20,826 nucleotides of DNA. Origin: Thalassiosira profunda. Taxonomy: Eukaryota; Bacillariophyta; Thalassiosirophyceae; Thalassiosirales; Thalassiosiraceae. Positions 1-8,324 of this stretch are shown here, piece by piece. A model generated the notes under the pieces. It worked only from the letters and a program-made list of their open reading frames with translations. It had not been told where the DNA came from and did not search any database. The translations under genes and the position numbers were made by a program. How positions within the stretch are numbered: position 1 is the stretch's first letter; every line of letters begins with the position of its first letter. The stretch is from the NCBI GenBank assembly GCA_036939355.1, contig JALLAP010000351.1:1-20826 (forward strand), read 5' to 3'.

Positions 1-2
1 AT

Positions 3-1679
3 GCAGAATACGAGGGCGATGCGTCTGCAATTATGGGCGAGGAGTTGCTCGATGAGGGCGGTGACTCGTTGGCATTCTCGGCTGTTACTGGTGCTGCTGA
101 TGGCGACAAAAATGGGGAGGCTGCGTCGGTGGCCAAGGATTTGGTCGATGAGATTGTTTCATCGGCTGTCTCCAACGTTGCGGACCCAGACATTCGCGGG
201 AGTGATGCAATTGCGAGCGTTGGGGATGGCGACGCCACGATGGACATCTCGCGCATTGATGATGTCTCCTCGGTGGCGTCCACCACCAGCAGCAGCAGCA
301 GCGACAGCGAGGCAGGGTCCGAGACCAGCAGCAGCGAAATGTCGGACATTCCGGTGGACACGGAATTGCAGCGTCTCCAACGCGAGATCAGCGACCGGCA
401 GAAGCGCCTGGCCCGACTTTTGCGGGGGAAGGAGGGGACGGCGTACGCCCGCTTGATTCGCGAGCAGGAGGAACATGTGAACTCGCAATTGCTGGGGGGC
501 GCGCAGCCCGAGGCGACATCCAATGGGACGAACGAAGCGCTGTCTGGCGCGGTTGGGAATGGATCCCAATCGCCGGAGAAAGCAACGGCAGCAGTTGTTG
601 GGAATGCCAAGGAATTGAAGAGGAATCCATTTCGGACCGTCCGATCCATATTCCTGGACGAGTATTTCCACACCCTGCCGGGGGCGCTGTCCCTCGTCGT
701 CCACTGCGCGCTCTACGTGACCATCTACGCCTGCGTGTCGAAAGCCTTGGCGTGGATGTGCGATGCGGTGGTCGTCGGCCTGACCGGCTGGGACGACGAT
801 GCCGGAAATACGTTCGACTTGTCTTCGTACGAGAGCGCCTTCTACCTTGCGGTGCTGATTTTGTCGCTGATGGCTGCAAAACTCACCGGCGTCCTTTACG
901 ACTGGAACGAGAATCGAGCCTACCACAAACGAGTGGAGTTTTGCTTCCGGAACAAGTGGCACGCCGGGACGTGGGACGCCAAGGCGATGGACTTCTTTCT
1001 GGGTGGTGAACTGCGCGAGGAGTATGAGGATGGTGGAAAGAGCGACACGTCGAGCGAGCGAGGAAGGAGGTGGGGCCCGCGGCTCAAGCACCTCGTCGAC
1101 CTGCTCGCCTTTTTCGTCTGCTACAAGAGCGTGGATTACTTCGTCTACAGCCTTGGGGCGCTGCCGCTGTCGGACATCACCGATTCAGTGGTGGAGGGCC
1201 TGCCCAGCCGGCGCGTGCAGATGCATCGGGATCGGCGCTTGAAGGAGAATGGTCGCTCCTACGCGTGCCACAGCGTCGTGACTGCATTGCACAACCCCTA
1301 CGCCGCAGACATGCTCGAGTGGATTGCAAAGATGCAGGTTGATTCTGATGAGACGAGGGGCTGGATCAGAAACGCCAAGGAGTGCGGCTGGCCTGGTCCA
1401 GCCGAGGCTGACGGTGATGGCGACGAGGAGAGCGGAATTGTAGGAGACTTGTCGGATCCAACGGAGCTTCCTACATTCCTGAGCCAGAAGCGAGTCCTGA
1501 GCGCGCTGGACGACGAGTACCTCGAAGAGGCAATCACCGAGGACGCGTACGCCAACTTGGTGGGCGAGACGGAGCTCCGGTTCTACGATCCGGCGCGGGA
1601 GGTGCTGTTCCTGCTCGCGTCCACGGCCGTTGGCTTCGGTTTGCTTTCCTACTTCGATGTTCCCTTCTTGCTGATCTAG
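3..1679 (+). CDS. Multi-pass membrane protein, 3' portion (5' end outside window)
   Basis: I do not recognise the family. The frame is open from the first bases of the window, so the true start is probably upstream; the first in-window ATG is at 33 (548 residues from there). Numbered from that ATG: residues 1-100 are acidic and Ser-rich (a Ser run at 85-102 followed by acidic residues, resembling CK2 targets); 106-150 is charged and could form a short coiled coil; hydrophobic segments lie at about 218-245, 268-290, 351-378 and 525-547, so four membrane helices are likely. An acidic loop lies between the last two (about 460-475). The protein ends inside or just after the last helix (FLLI), leaving almost no tail. 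No catalytic motif was seen. The stop is TAG at 1677-1679. The next gene is co-oriented 219 bp downstream. That a real gene is present is well supported by length and composition; the function is unknown. Confidence 0.75.
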   Translation, partial: AEYEGDASAIMGEELLDEGGDSLAFSAVTGAADGDKNGEAASVAKDLVDEIVSSAVSNVADPDIRGSDAIASVGDGDATMDISRIDDVSSVASTTSSSSSDSEAGSETSSSEMSDIPVDTELQRLQREISDRQKRLARLLRGKEGTAYARLIREQEEHVNSQLLGGAQPEATSNGTNEALSGAVGNGSQSPEKATAAVVGNAKELKRNPFRTVRSIFLDEYFHTLPGALSLVVHCALYVTIYACVSKALAWMCDAVVVGLTGWDDDAGNTFDLSSYESAFYLAVLILSLMAAKLTGVLYDWNENRAYHKRVEFCFRNKWHAGTWDAKAMDFFLGGELREEYEDGGKSDTSSERGRRWGPRLKHLVDLLAFFVCYKSVDYFVYSLGALPLSDITDSVVEGLPSRRVQMHRDRRLKENGRSYACHSVVTALHNPYAADMLEWIAKMQVDSDETRGWIRNAKECGWPGPAEADGDGDEESGIVGDLSDPTELPTFLSQKRVLSALDDEYLEEAITEDAYANLVGETELRFYDPAREVLFLLASTAVGFGLLSYFDVPFLLI

Positions 1680-1847
1680 AGTAGATATTGCACATTAGTA
1701 CACATCTTTAGAGTTCATTTGGATACATCAATGCGGGGGCGTCAGGACAGCAGCTCTCTCACCTCGCTCTGTGCCCTCTTTCCACCAGAGATAGATAGTT
1801 ACCTATTTACGCGTATGGTAGATACTAGTAGGCAAGCGCAGGCACCA

Positions 1848-1880
1848 CTTTCCCTCCCTTTCCCTTTCCCCTTCCCCTTC
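1848..1880 (+). promoter_or_regulatory. 33-nt pure pyrimidine tract just upstream of the parvulin start codon
   Basis: Every base from 1848 to 1880 is C or T, in CCCTTT-like units, ending 18 bases before the ATG at 1899. It lies in the 219 bp gap after gene 1, so it is in the 5' UTR or core promoter of the parvulin gene. Such tracts can act as initiator/TOP-like or nucleosome-excluding elements; that role is inference. Confidence 0.4.
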
Positions 1881-1898
1881 GCCGTTGCCAAATCAACC

Positions 1899-2378
1899 AT
1901 GGAGCAAGTCCGCACCGCCCACCTCCTGATCAAGCACACGGGGTCGAGGAACCCCGTCTCGAGGAGGACTGGGCAGCAGGTGACGCTTTCTCCCGAGGAC
2001 GCCCTGACAGAGCTCCAATCCTACGAGGCGAAGATCAAATCGGAGGGCGTGGAGGCGGCGTTCCCAAAATATGGTGAGTGCACCGTTGCAATTGCCCCTA
2101 ATTGATCTATGTCCTGGATTGATAAATATGCACATCTTGTGCTCCACTTGCAACACCGGTGCTCATTTTTTTGGTGCACATCATCTTTGCTCATTTATTT
2201 TGCAGCTGCCGAGAGGAGCGATTGCTCCTCCTGCAGGAACAACGGCGACCTCGGCCACTTCGGGCGGGGACAGATGCAAAAGCCCTTCGAGGACGCCAGC
2301 TTCGGACTCAACGTCGGGGAGATGTCGGGCATCGTCAGCACGGATTCGGGATATCACCTGATTTACCGTATCTCGTAG
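1899..2378 (+). CDS. PIN1: Pin1-type parvulin peptidyl-prolyl cis-trans isomerase, WW-less, one intron
   Basis: A 115-residue single-domain parvulin. Exon 1 is 1899-2073; the intron 2074-2205 (132 nt) starts GTGAGT and ends TTTTGCAG; exon 2 is 2206-2378. The splice restores one frame across a Gly/Ala codon. The N-terminal strand (RTAHLLIKH), the basic phosphate-binding loop (SRNPVSRR), the catalytic-Cys region (SDCSSC) and the motif [20 protein letters not shown] are diagnostic of the Pin1 subgroup, which isomerises pSer/Thr-Pro bonds in targets such as the RNA polymerase II CTD and cell-cycle proteins. The second Arg of the human phosphate clamp appears to be Asn here, while nearby Arg residues remain. 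There is no WW domain, as in plant Pin1 homologues; the ATG at 1899 sits in a good context (accATGg) and leaves no room for one. Single-domain plant members are of similar length. The in-frame codons upstream of 1899 translate the pyrimidine-rich region and were not used. Confidence 0.93.
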
Positions 2379-2597
2379 GGGGTTGGGTGCAATTGCTCTG
2401 GTGTGCTAGATATTATTTGGGATCGACGCTCGAGAACTGTTTGGCGACTGATTTCGGTGACAATCACATTGGGGGACGTTGGTGTGGTGTTTCACAGGCT
2501 GTTATCGACTCGAGATAATCATCGTTCACATTGAATGATACAGAAGAGTTGCAAATGTTTCATTCTACCTAGCTGAGCTCGCCGTCAATTTGCATCG

Positions 2598-4814
2598 TCA
2601 CTGGTGACAGCCAGGGCTTGGAAGATTCCCTTGACCCCCGGGCGATTGGGCGGCCCACTGATAGCCGGGAGTCTGCCCATACATCCCAGCTGCCGGTACC
2701 ATGGTCACCACCTGGGTGTTGTACGGGACTGCCACGCCGTATGCGTATGCGGCCTGAGGTGGCGCGGTCTGATACTGGCCCGGGTATCCAGGGTTTGGCA
2801 CCTTCGACCGCTCGGTCTCTTTCCACTTCGCGACGTTCGTGCCAAATCCGCTCCGCATTCGATCTTGGTTTTCCAAGAACTCGGACGAGTATCCGTCGAT
2901 CCATTCTCCTTCGTAGTGTTTGCCCGTCTTGTAACGCATGCGGCCCTCTCCGTGGGGGCGACGCGACGAGTCCACTTCTCCTGAGTACCACCCGGCTTCG
3001 CCCCAGGGCGTCGTGTATGGCATACGAGATACGCGGCCTGTTCCACTCTGCGTTTGTGGGGCGCGGTTCGCTGTTCGGCTCTTCGCACCACAAGCATTGT
3101 TCCGATCCCTGGACAGAAAGGATTGGCAGTTGGGGCCGTCGACACCGGCATTCCGTCCATGCAGAAGAGCTTCCATTTTCTTCTTCGAGATCTCACTGAA
3201 CTCCGGCGAGTCTTCTTCCATCGGGGCAGCCTTGCCTTTGCTGCAATAAGGACAAGTGTCTTTCAGAACGTCCCAACCCCTGTTGAACCGAGACTTCTTG
3301 GCCATCAGCACCGACGGATGCTTCTTGCATCGCCCAGTCTTTGTATCGAATTTAGGCCTCACTGCATTCTTTTTTGCCGCAGTGGGCGACATCTTCGACC
3401 CTTTCTCCGAAACGCTCGTGACGTGCGTCCAATCGGCGGATCCGCGTTGCTTGTGTCTGGGCGAGGACCTCGCTCGGCTCGGGAGCGAAGAAACCTTATC
3501 CATTCCAGAGGTTAGTTTGTCCATGCTCATATCGAAGAAGGATCGGTTCTGGCTGGCGTTCAGGGCCTGCTCTTCGGGTTGACTCTTGTCCGTTGACGTC
3601 TTTTCGCGTCGTGGGGGCCGCCCTGCCGACAGTGATCGCGCCCTCCTTCTCGGATCGAACGGCGAAGACCTCCGCCTTCTAGGTGGTGGAGCGGGGCGGG
3701 CTCCTTGGCGATGCAACAGAGGCGAAGGGATGTCAAGGTCGTGGGCTGAACGAGTCGACGGCGGCGGTGGCCGGGCCACACCTAGACTCTTTCGCCCCAC
3801 CGATCCCCTAGATACAGCATCGTCACTTGCCGACCGCAATCTCGGCTTCGACTTGGACATCGAGTCGAACGAGCCGCTGCGCTCTCGCGAGGCCGACCGT
3901 CGCACGCCGTCGCGTTCTCGCGAGGCTCCCCGGCGATGCTTGGCCCGTTCCCTCCACAGCTCCTCGTACGGGGCCTCCTCGGCGCAGCTCGGGCAGTGCG
4001 CCCGCACCATCTCGTATCCACCCAATAACTTCTTCTTGAACAATTTGACGTTCGGATGTTTGGTGCACCGTCCCTTTCTATCCACGGTGTTGGGAAGCCG
4101 GTCCACGCACACCTTTGCCGAAGGATTGGAAGGTTGATGCCCTCCAGATTTTGGGTGGACGGCATTGACGAACGATGCGGTGGTGACGACCTGCTTCGTC
4201 CGTCCCCGGGGCGTCGCACACTGATCGTCGCCGTCCTCGAACTGGGATACCCGTACTGGACGGGGCTTGAATTCGCTGCCGCCAGTGAACGAGCCCTTCC
4301 TTGTCCTCCCATCATTCGCCCCGTCCAGACTCCGCCGGGCCGACGAGCCCCCCACTACCAGATCTCTGTCCAACTCACTCAGCGACATGGAGCAAAATCT
4401 CTTGAATTCCGCCCCCTCGTCCTCCGTCAGGGCCTTGGACTGGGTGGTCACCGCGGCGATGGCTTCGATGTTTTGCTCGGAGCTTTGCGAGTGGAACGAC
4501 GCGCGCAGCTGCTCGCTCGATCGCGAATCGCCAGATAGCAACGGAGGGGGAGGCTTCCGTGCCTCCGCGGACGGCCCCGCGGTGGTAGTTGCAATGCTAG
4601 GAGGGGGAGGCTTCCGCGCCTCCGCGGCGGCAGTTGCAACGTTGGTGGCCTCGTTGGTTGTAGGAGGTTGGGGCGGAGGAGGAGGTGACACGTGATGTGC
4701 ACCAGTTGTCATTGGCATTGCTGAAGTGACGCCCTCGCGGCGCGGCGGAGGCGGCGGCGGCACCGTCTTGGCCACCCCGGTCGCCACCACGGCTATCGCC
4801 ACGGGCGCGGTCAT
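2598..4814 (-). CDS. Proline-rich protein with two CxxHP...CPxC modules and a C-terminal MORN segment
   Basis: A single uninterrupted 738-residue frame. The reading frame stays open upstream to about 5066 but has no ATG there; the first ATG is at 4814. Residues 1-95 are low complexity with poly-Pro runs (about 19-24 and 44-48) and a duplicated AEARKPPPP unit (64-72 and 83-91). Two copies of a presumed metal-binding module follow: C250-x2-H253-P with C274-x2-C277, and C496-x2-H499-P with C521-x2-C524, each with a Lys-rich aromatic centre. Between them is an Arg/Ser-rich linker (about 285-460) that looks phosphorylatable. Residues 605-640 have MORN character (GWYSGEV, then HGEGRMRY, then YEGEW), a repeat known for membrane or lipid association and scaffolding. 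The tail (about 675-738) is Gly/Pro/Tyr/Gln-rich. CxxHP...CPxC modules are, as far as I know, frequent in diatom proteins of unknown role. The gene is divergent from MED7. The architecture is clear; the function is not. Confidence 0.82.
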   Translation of the reverse strand: MTAPVAIAVVATGVAKTVPPPPPPRREGVTSAMPMTTGAHHVSPPPPPQPPTTNEATNVATAAAEARKPPPPSIATTTAGPSAEARKPPPPLLSGDSRSSEQLRASFHSQSSEQNIEAIAAVTTQSKALTEDEGAEFKRFCSMSLSELDRDLVVGGSSARRSLDGANDGRTRKGSFTGGSEFKPRPVRVSQFEDGDDQCATPRGRTKQVVTTASFVNAVHPKSGGHQPSNPSAKVCVDRLPNTVDRKGRCTKHPNVKLFKKKLLGGYEMVRAHCPSCAEEAPYEELWRERAKHRRGASRERDGVRRSASRERSGSFDSMSKSKPRLRSASDDAVSRGSVGRKSLGVARPPPPSTRSAHDLDIPSPLLHRQGARPAPPPRRRRSSPFDPRRRARSLSAGRPPRREKTSTDKSQPEEQALNASQNRSFFDMSMDKLTSGMDKVSSLPSRARSSPRHKQRGSADWTHVTSVSEKGSKMSPTAAKKNAVRPKFDTKTGRCKKHPSVLMAKKSRFNRGWDVLKDTCPYCSKGKAAPMEEDSPEFSEISKKKMEALLHGRNAGVDGPNCQSFLSRDRNNACGAKSRTANRAPQTQSGTGRVSRMPYTTPWGEAGWYSGEVDSSRRPHGEGRMRYKTGKHYEGEWIDGYSSEFLENQDRMRSGFGTNVAKWKETERSKVPNPGYPGQYQTAPPQAAYAYGVAVPYNTQVVTMVPAAGMYGQTPGYQWAAQSPGGQGNLPSPGCHQ

Positions 4815-5103
4815 CGTTGTCGATTGTGCCACTTTTGCCGCCGCCGGGGCTACTGGAGACCAAGGGGGGCTGGTCTCCCTTGTTCTCCTTTGTTCGTGAT
4901 TTTTTGCAAAGGAAAAGTCTACATCAACATAGGTACCCAGGAAATCTACGTAAATGCTGAACAGGTAGGTAACTCCACCGACGAGGAAGGAAGTTTGTTG
5001 TTGCAACAACTTGAGGCAACGACGACGAGAGCGACGGCGCGGCGACAGGGCGGCTCGTCCTCCCAATTGCGCTCACGAACCACTCTTCAGTTCCATCGGA
5101 CCG
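4815..5103. promoter_or_regulatory. Shared 289 bp region between divergent starts (MORN/zinc-module gene and MED7)
   Basis: The start codons of two divergent genes are 289 bp apart, so this stretch must hold both 5' UTRs and probably a bidirectional promoter. It contains a perfect 14-bp palindrome, GTTGTTGCAACAAC, at 4997-5010, about one third of the way from the MED7 start. No clear TATA box was seen. That the palindrome is a binding site is inference; the core TTGCAA recurs at other upstream positions in the window. Confidence 0.45.
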
Positions 5104-6162
5104 ATGCCCAAAAAATCGGTCCAGCGGCGGGACGCGGCGCCCGCCGCGGGCGACGCCAAATCGGCTCCCAAAAAGTCCCCATCAGATGCACCGTCTCGCA
5201 CCGAGGCCGCCCCCTCCACAACCACGACGGCCGCTCCCCCCGCCTCCAGCTGCGGGGGCGACGAGCCCGAGGAGGACATGCTCCTCGTCTCCGAATTCCC
5301 GCCGCCCCCATTTTACTACCACCTCGCGTCGCGGGGCACGCCGTCCCATCAAAAGTTGGTGCCCCCCGAAATCCCCGGGCGGGCGTTCCGCGTGGCGGCC
5401 AAGCGGGTGGGGCGGGAGCGGGCCAAGGCGCGGGAGGAGAGCGAGCGGATGCGGCTGGAGGCGGAGGGGGGAGGAGCAGGCGGGGAGAAAGATTCCGCTA
5501 CTAAAGTGGGCGCTGCCAAAAAATCCATCGCCTCTACTGCAGGTGCATCGCAGGACGACGACTCTATCGATCCCGACGACCCCACCGAGCCCGTGGTCGC
5601 CGTCTTCGGCGAGATCGTCGAAGATCCCACCCTGGCAGTGGAGGATGAGTGCGCCGATCCGGTGGCGGTGCGGGAGAACGTGCAAAGGCTGAACCGGGCG
5701 GTGCTTGATGGATTTCTGGAGCTGGTGCGGAAGCTGGTGGACGACCCGGGCGACAACAAGTGAGTGGCCTTCTTGTTGTTGCTTTATTTTGCGGCCTGGT
5801 GCTGGTATCTTGGGGTGCTTGGGGCTTTGGTTCCTGGCGCTGGGTCGGGGGATATGCTTTGGTACACGTTATCGCCATTGTGCATATCTTGTGCATCAAA
5901 CTGCACTCACATCTTTGCCCATCGCATCTAACTCATCTAATTCTCCCAACAACGCAGGAAGCTGCGCGACGAGCTGTCCCACAACCTCTTTCTGATGTTG
6001 CAGGAGTGCAACAAGTTCCGGGAGCATCAGGCGCGGGAGATCCTTATCGAAACGCTGGAATTGCAACTCGCCAAGAAAAAGGAGGGGCTGGCCGCGCTGC
6101 GGGGGAAGGTGGCCGAGGCGGACGAGACGCTGGCCGCCCTGCGAGGGTTTCAGCAGAACTGA
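5104..6162 (+). CDS. MED7: Mediator complex subunit 7 (MED7), one intron
   Basis: A 286-residue protein. Exon 1 is 5104-5759; the intron 5760-5957 (198 nt) runs GTGAGT to AACGCAG; exon 2 is 5958-6162; the join keeps frame through DNKKLRDE. MED7 is a middle-module subunit that pairs with MED21 and bridges activators to RNA polymerase II in the nucleus. Family signs: the N-terminal FPPPPFYYHL motif (65-74); VVAVFGE (164-170); the helical core QRLNRAVLDGFLELVRKLV (about 194-212); and the signature NKFREHQAREILIETLE (237-253), matching the MED7 HQARE motif. Differences from typical MED7: a Lys/Ser/Thr/Pro-rich leader (1-55) and about 75 charged extra residues between the FPPPP and VFGE motifs (about 85-160), so it is longer than the roughly 230-residue animal protein. 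An in-frame upstream ATG at 5011 would add 31 Arg-rich residues; 5104 was preferred because those residues lie in the shared promoter and have no family match. Confidence 0.9.
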
Positions 6163-6244
6163 ATTGTGGGAATGGGCGGCGACGCGGGACGATGCCTATT
6201 GTGCATGGTGGGTGGAGCGCTGTGATGTTAGCAGTGCGTTTGGA

Positions 6245-6266
6245 GGGGGGGGGGGGGGGGGGGGGG
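6245..6266 (+). repeat. 22-base poly-G homopolymer (27 G in total with one A interruption)
   Basis: G runs without break from 6245 to 6266, then an A, then five more G. It lies in the 192 bp gap between the MED7 stop and the start of the BTB-TLDc gene, within that gene's presumed promoter or 5' UTR. Its true length is unreliable in any sequencing method; it could form a G-quadruplex. Confidence 0.9.
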
Positions 6267-6354
6267 AGGGGGATTGATTTCGACAGACAGAAAAATTCCG
6301 AGTGCGACTGACTACTACCAGTTGAGCAGGAACGCCATTCGCTGCTTTTACACG

Positions 6355-8134
6355 ATGGAAGACCTCAGCACTCTCAACGCTGGCCTCAAGGCCGCCCTCG
6401 ACTCTCATGAGCGGAGCCTCAAAGGCGCTCTCGATAAACTCGACGCGAAGGAAAGCACTCTGAAAGAAAAGCAGGAGGCGCTCGCTGCCACCAAGTTGTT
6501 GGATCGAATCCACGCCAATCCAGACGCGGCGGACAGCGACCTTGTCGAGGTAAATGCCGGAGGAATGATTTTAGCTCTCAGGCGCTCGACTTTGACCCAG
6601 ATCAAGGGCGCGAGGTTTGAAGCTCTGTTCAGTGGGCGATGGGACAAGAAGCTTCAAAAGGATAGTAAGGGGCGCCTCTTCCTTGATGTCAATCCTGTCT
6701 GTTTCCAAGCGATTGTTGACCATCTCTCTGAGCTGGCCATTGCGTCTGCAGAGAACCCTGCCAGTCCTCCATGCGTGGGCGACGAGTACAAGCACATTCT
6801 GGGGCAGCACCTAGAGCTCTTTGGCTTGTGCACGACAAGCATGCCCGAAAGCAACATCGTCAAAACGGCCAAAGAAGCGGAGTGGCTTCACGAGTGGCTC
6901 GAGGAAGAGCGGCGGCTCGAGCCACTGTACCGTGGTTCGAGGGATGGTCTCTCTAATAATGCTTTTCACTCCAGCTGCGACGACAAGGGCTGCACTCTAA
7001 CTGTCATCGAGACAACTGATGGCTACGTTTTGGGGGGCTATTCGAACACGCCGGTGGTTGGAACCAAGCCAACAAAGCTTTTTTGTTCGTCCTCTCTGGA
7101 AGGGATATTTCGTCTCCCTGCAAAATGAAGCTCCTTGATCCCACTGACCGCTTTGCAGTGAACCGCGCATTTTATTGGGGCCCTGCATTTAGCAATCTCA
7201 AAGTCGATGAATCCAAAGTGTTTGTGTCGTCCGGTAAATATGCGCCTTGGCCTGCTGGCGAGCTGTCGAAGAAGCATCTTTCACAATCAAAGAGATCGAG
7301 GTATTTCGAGTCTCGAGCGGGGAAACGACGCTATTCCTCACAAAGGGTGTGCCTGACGTAGAGCGTGAGCTCCCACAAGTCGAACCTTTCACCCAGTTCA
7401 CAAAGGATGTCAATGAAGCGCTCAATGCAAAGCAGAATCGCCTTCTGCAACTAGAAGATGCCTTCGAGGATGAGACGGGTGCATTCGAGGATGAGCGCAA
7501 CTTCATTAATGGTTTTGCAGGTGGTGACGCGGAAGACGTCATCGCCTTGAACGTCAACGGCAAAATGATGACTACGCATCGCGCGACGCTGCAAGCAATC
7601 GAAGACTCCGTTCTGGCTCGGCAGTTTGACGCCTCGGTGTGGACGGAGCAAGGCATTGGGCCGCGTGTCAAGACGTGGACGCCTGATGACGTCGCCTCTT
7701 GGGCTGATAACATCCGAGGCGTCCCGGACATTGTTGGGATGTTACTGAAAGCGAATGACATCACGGGACCAGAACTACTGGCCATGAATATGGAACGGCT
7801 GGAAAAGCTAGGCATCGAGAGATATGGAACTCAGTTCCTTCTCCTGGAGGAAATCAAGGGGCTGAAGGAAGCCAGTCAGAATGTGGTCGCCCCCATCCAG
7901 CACAGCCCGTACTGTTTTGGTAAAATTGTCGACTTCCTCCGTCAAAAGAGACTTCATTCGCTGGGGCTCGCGGAAGAACCTGTATTGCCGGAGATTCGCG
8001 ACGAGCAGAAGAGCAGGTTTGAGAATGTCGTGAGGTACTATTTTCCGGGCAGCAGTGCGAACCTGCTCTTGGGAGAAGCCGCTTCTGCGCCCCCGCACGC
8101 CAATAAGAGGAGGAAAACAAGCGAGGAGACCTGA
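6355..8134 (+). CDS. BTB-TLDc-BTB protein with SAM nested in the second BTB; two apparent frameshifts
   Basis: The product spans three frames: 6355 to about 7080 (frame 1), about 7085 to 7240 (frame 3) and about 7260 to 8134 (frame 2). Both shifts equal one missing base; correcting both gives about 593 residues. The first probably lies in the T run 7079-7084, the second between about 7235 and 7275. Approximate order: coiled lead (1-55); KCTD-like BTB (61-155, SDLVEVNAGG, then LFLDVNPVCFQAIVDHL); TLDc (191-316, from YRGSRDGL and CTLTVIETTDGYVLGGYSN to FTIKEIEVF); second KCTD-like BTB (DVIALNVNGKMMTTHRATL, ending FGKIVDFLRQKRLHSLGL and FENVVRYYFPG), interrupted by a SAM domain (WTPDDVASWADN to LGIERYGTQFLLLEEI, about 440-502). 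A basic NKRRK near the C-terminus could be an NLS. TLDc domains are linked to V-ATPase and oxidative-stress functions, BTB to oligomerisation and cullin-3. The start is the ATG at 6355; earlier in-frame codons lack an ATG. No intron boundary explains the frame changes; they look like sequencing errors, but real pseudogenisation is not excluded. Confidence 0.8.
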
Positions 8135-8177
8135 GGGCGCAGTGCAGGAGGACGTACAGGATTTGCTGAACTTATGG

Positions 8178-8213
8178 ACACCAACGGGGCACAATACACC
8201 AACGGGGCACAAT
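8178..8213 (+). repeat. Perfect 18-bp tandem duplication (two copies)
   Basis: The unit ACACCAACGGGGCACAAT occurs at 8178-8195 and again at 8196-8213, followed by GGGGC. It lies in the 190 bp gap between the convergent ends of the BTB-TLDc gene and the coiled-coil gene, so probably in a 3' UTR. No function is suggested. Confidence 0.9.
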
Positions 8214-8324
8214 GGGGCTACCGTTGGTTGAGGGAAGAAGCACGAGAAGAGTCCGTTATCTTCGCGCAGGCTCTCGAATGCTAGAGATTAGAGATGGATT
8301 TCTACCTAAAGCAATGTTAATGTG

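Noticed and set aside
159..1091. A 310-codon - strand open frame opposite gene 1
   Set aside because: It is antisense to a longer frame with coherent membrane segments and shows no domain character of its own.
4815..5066. An 84-residue N-terminal extension of the zinc-module/MORN protein
   Set aside because: It depends on a TTG start and has no ATG; its sequence is translated promoter with no low-complexity continuity. The ATG at 4814 is used.
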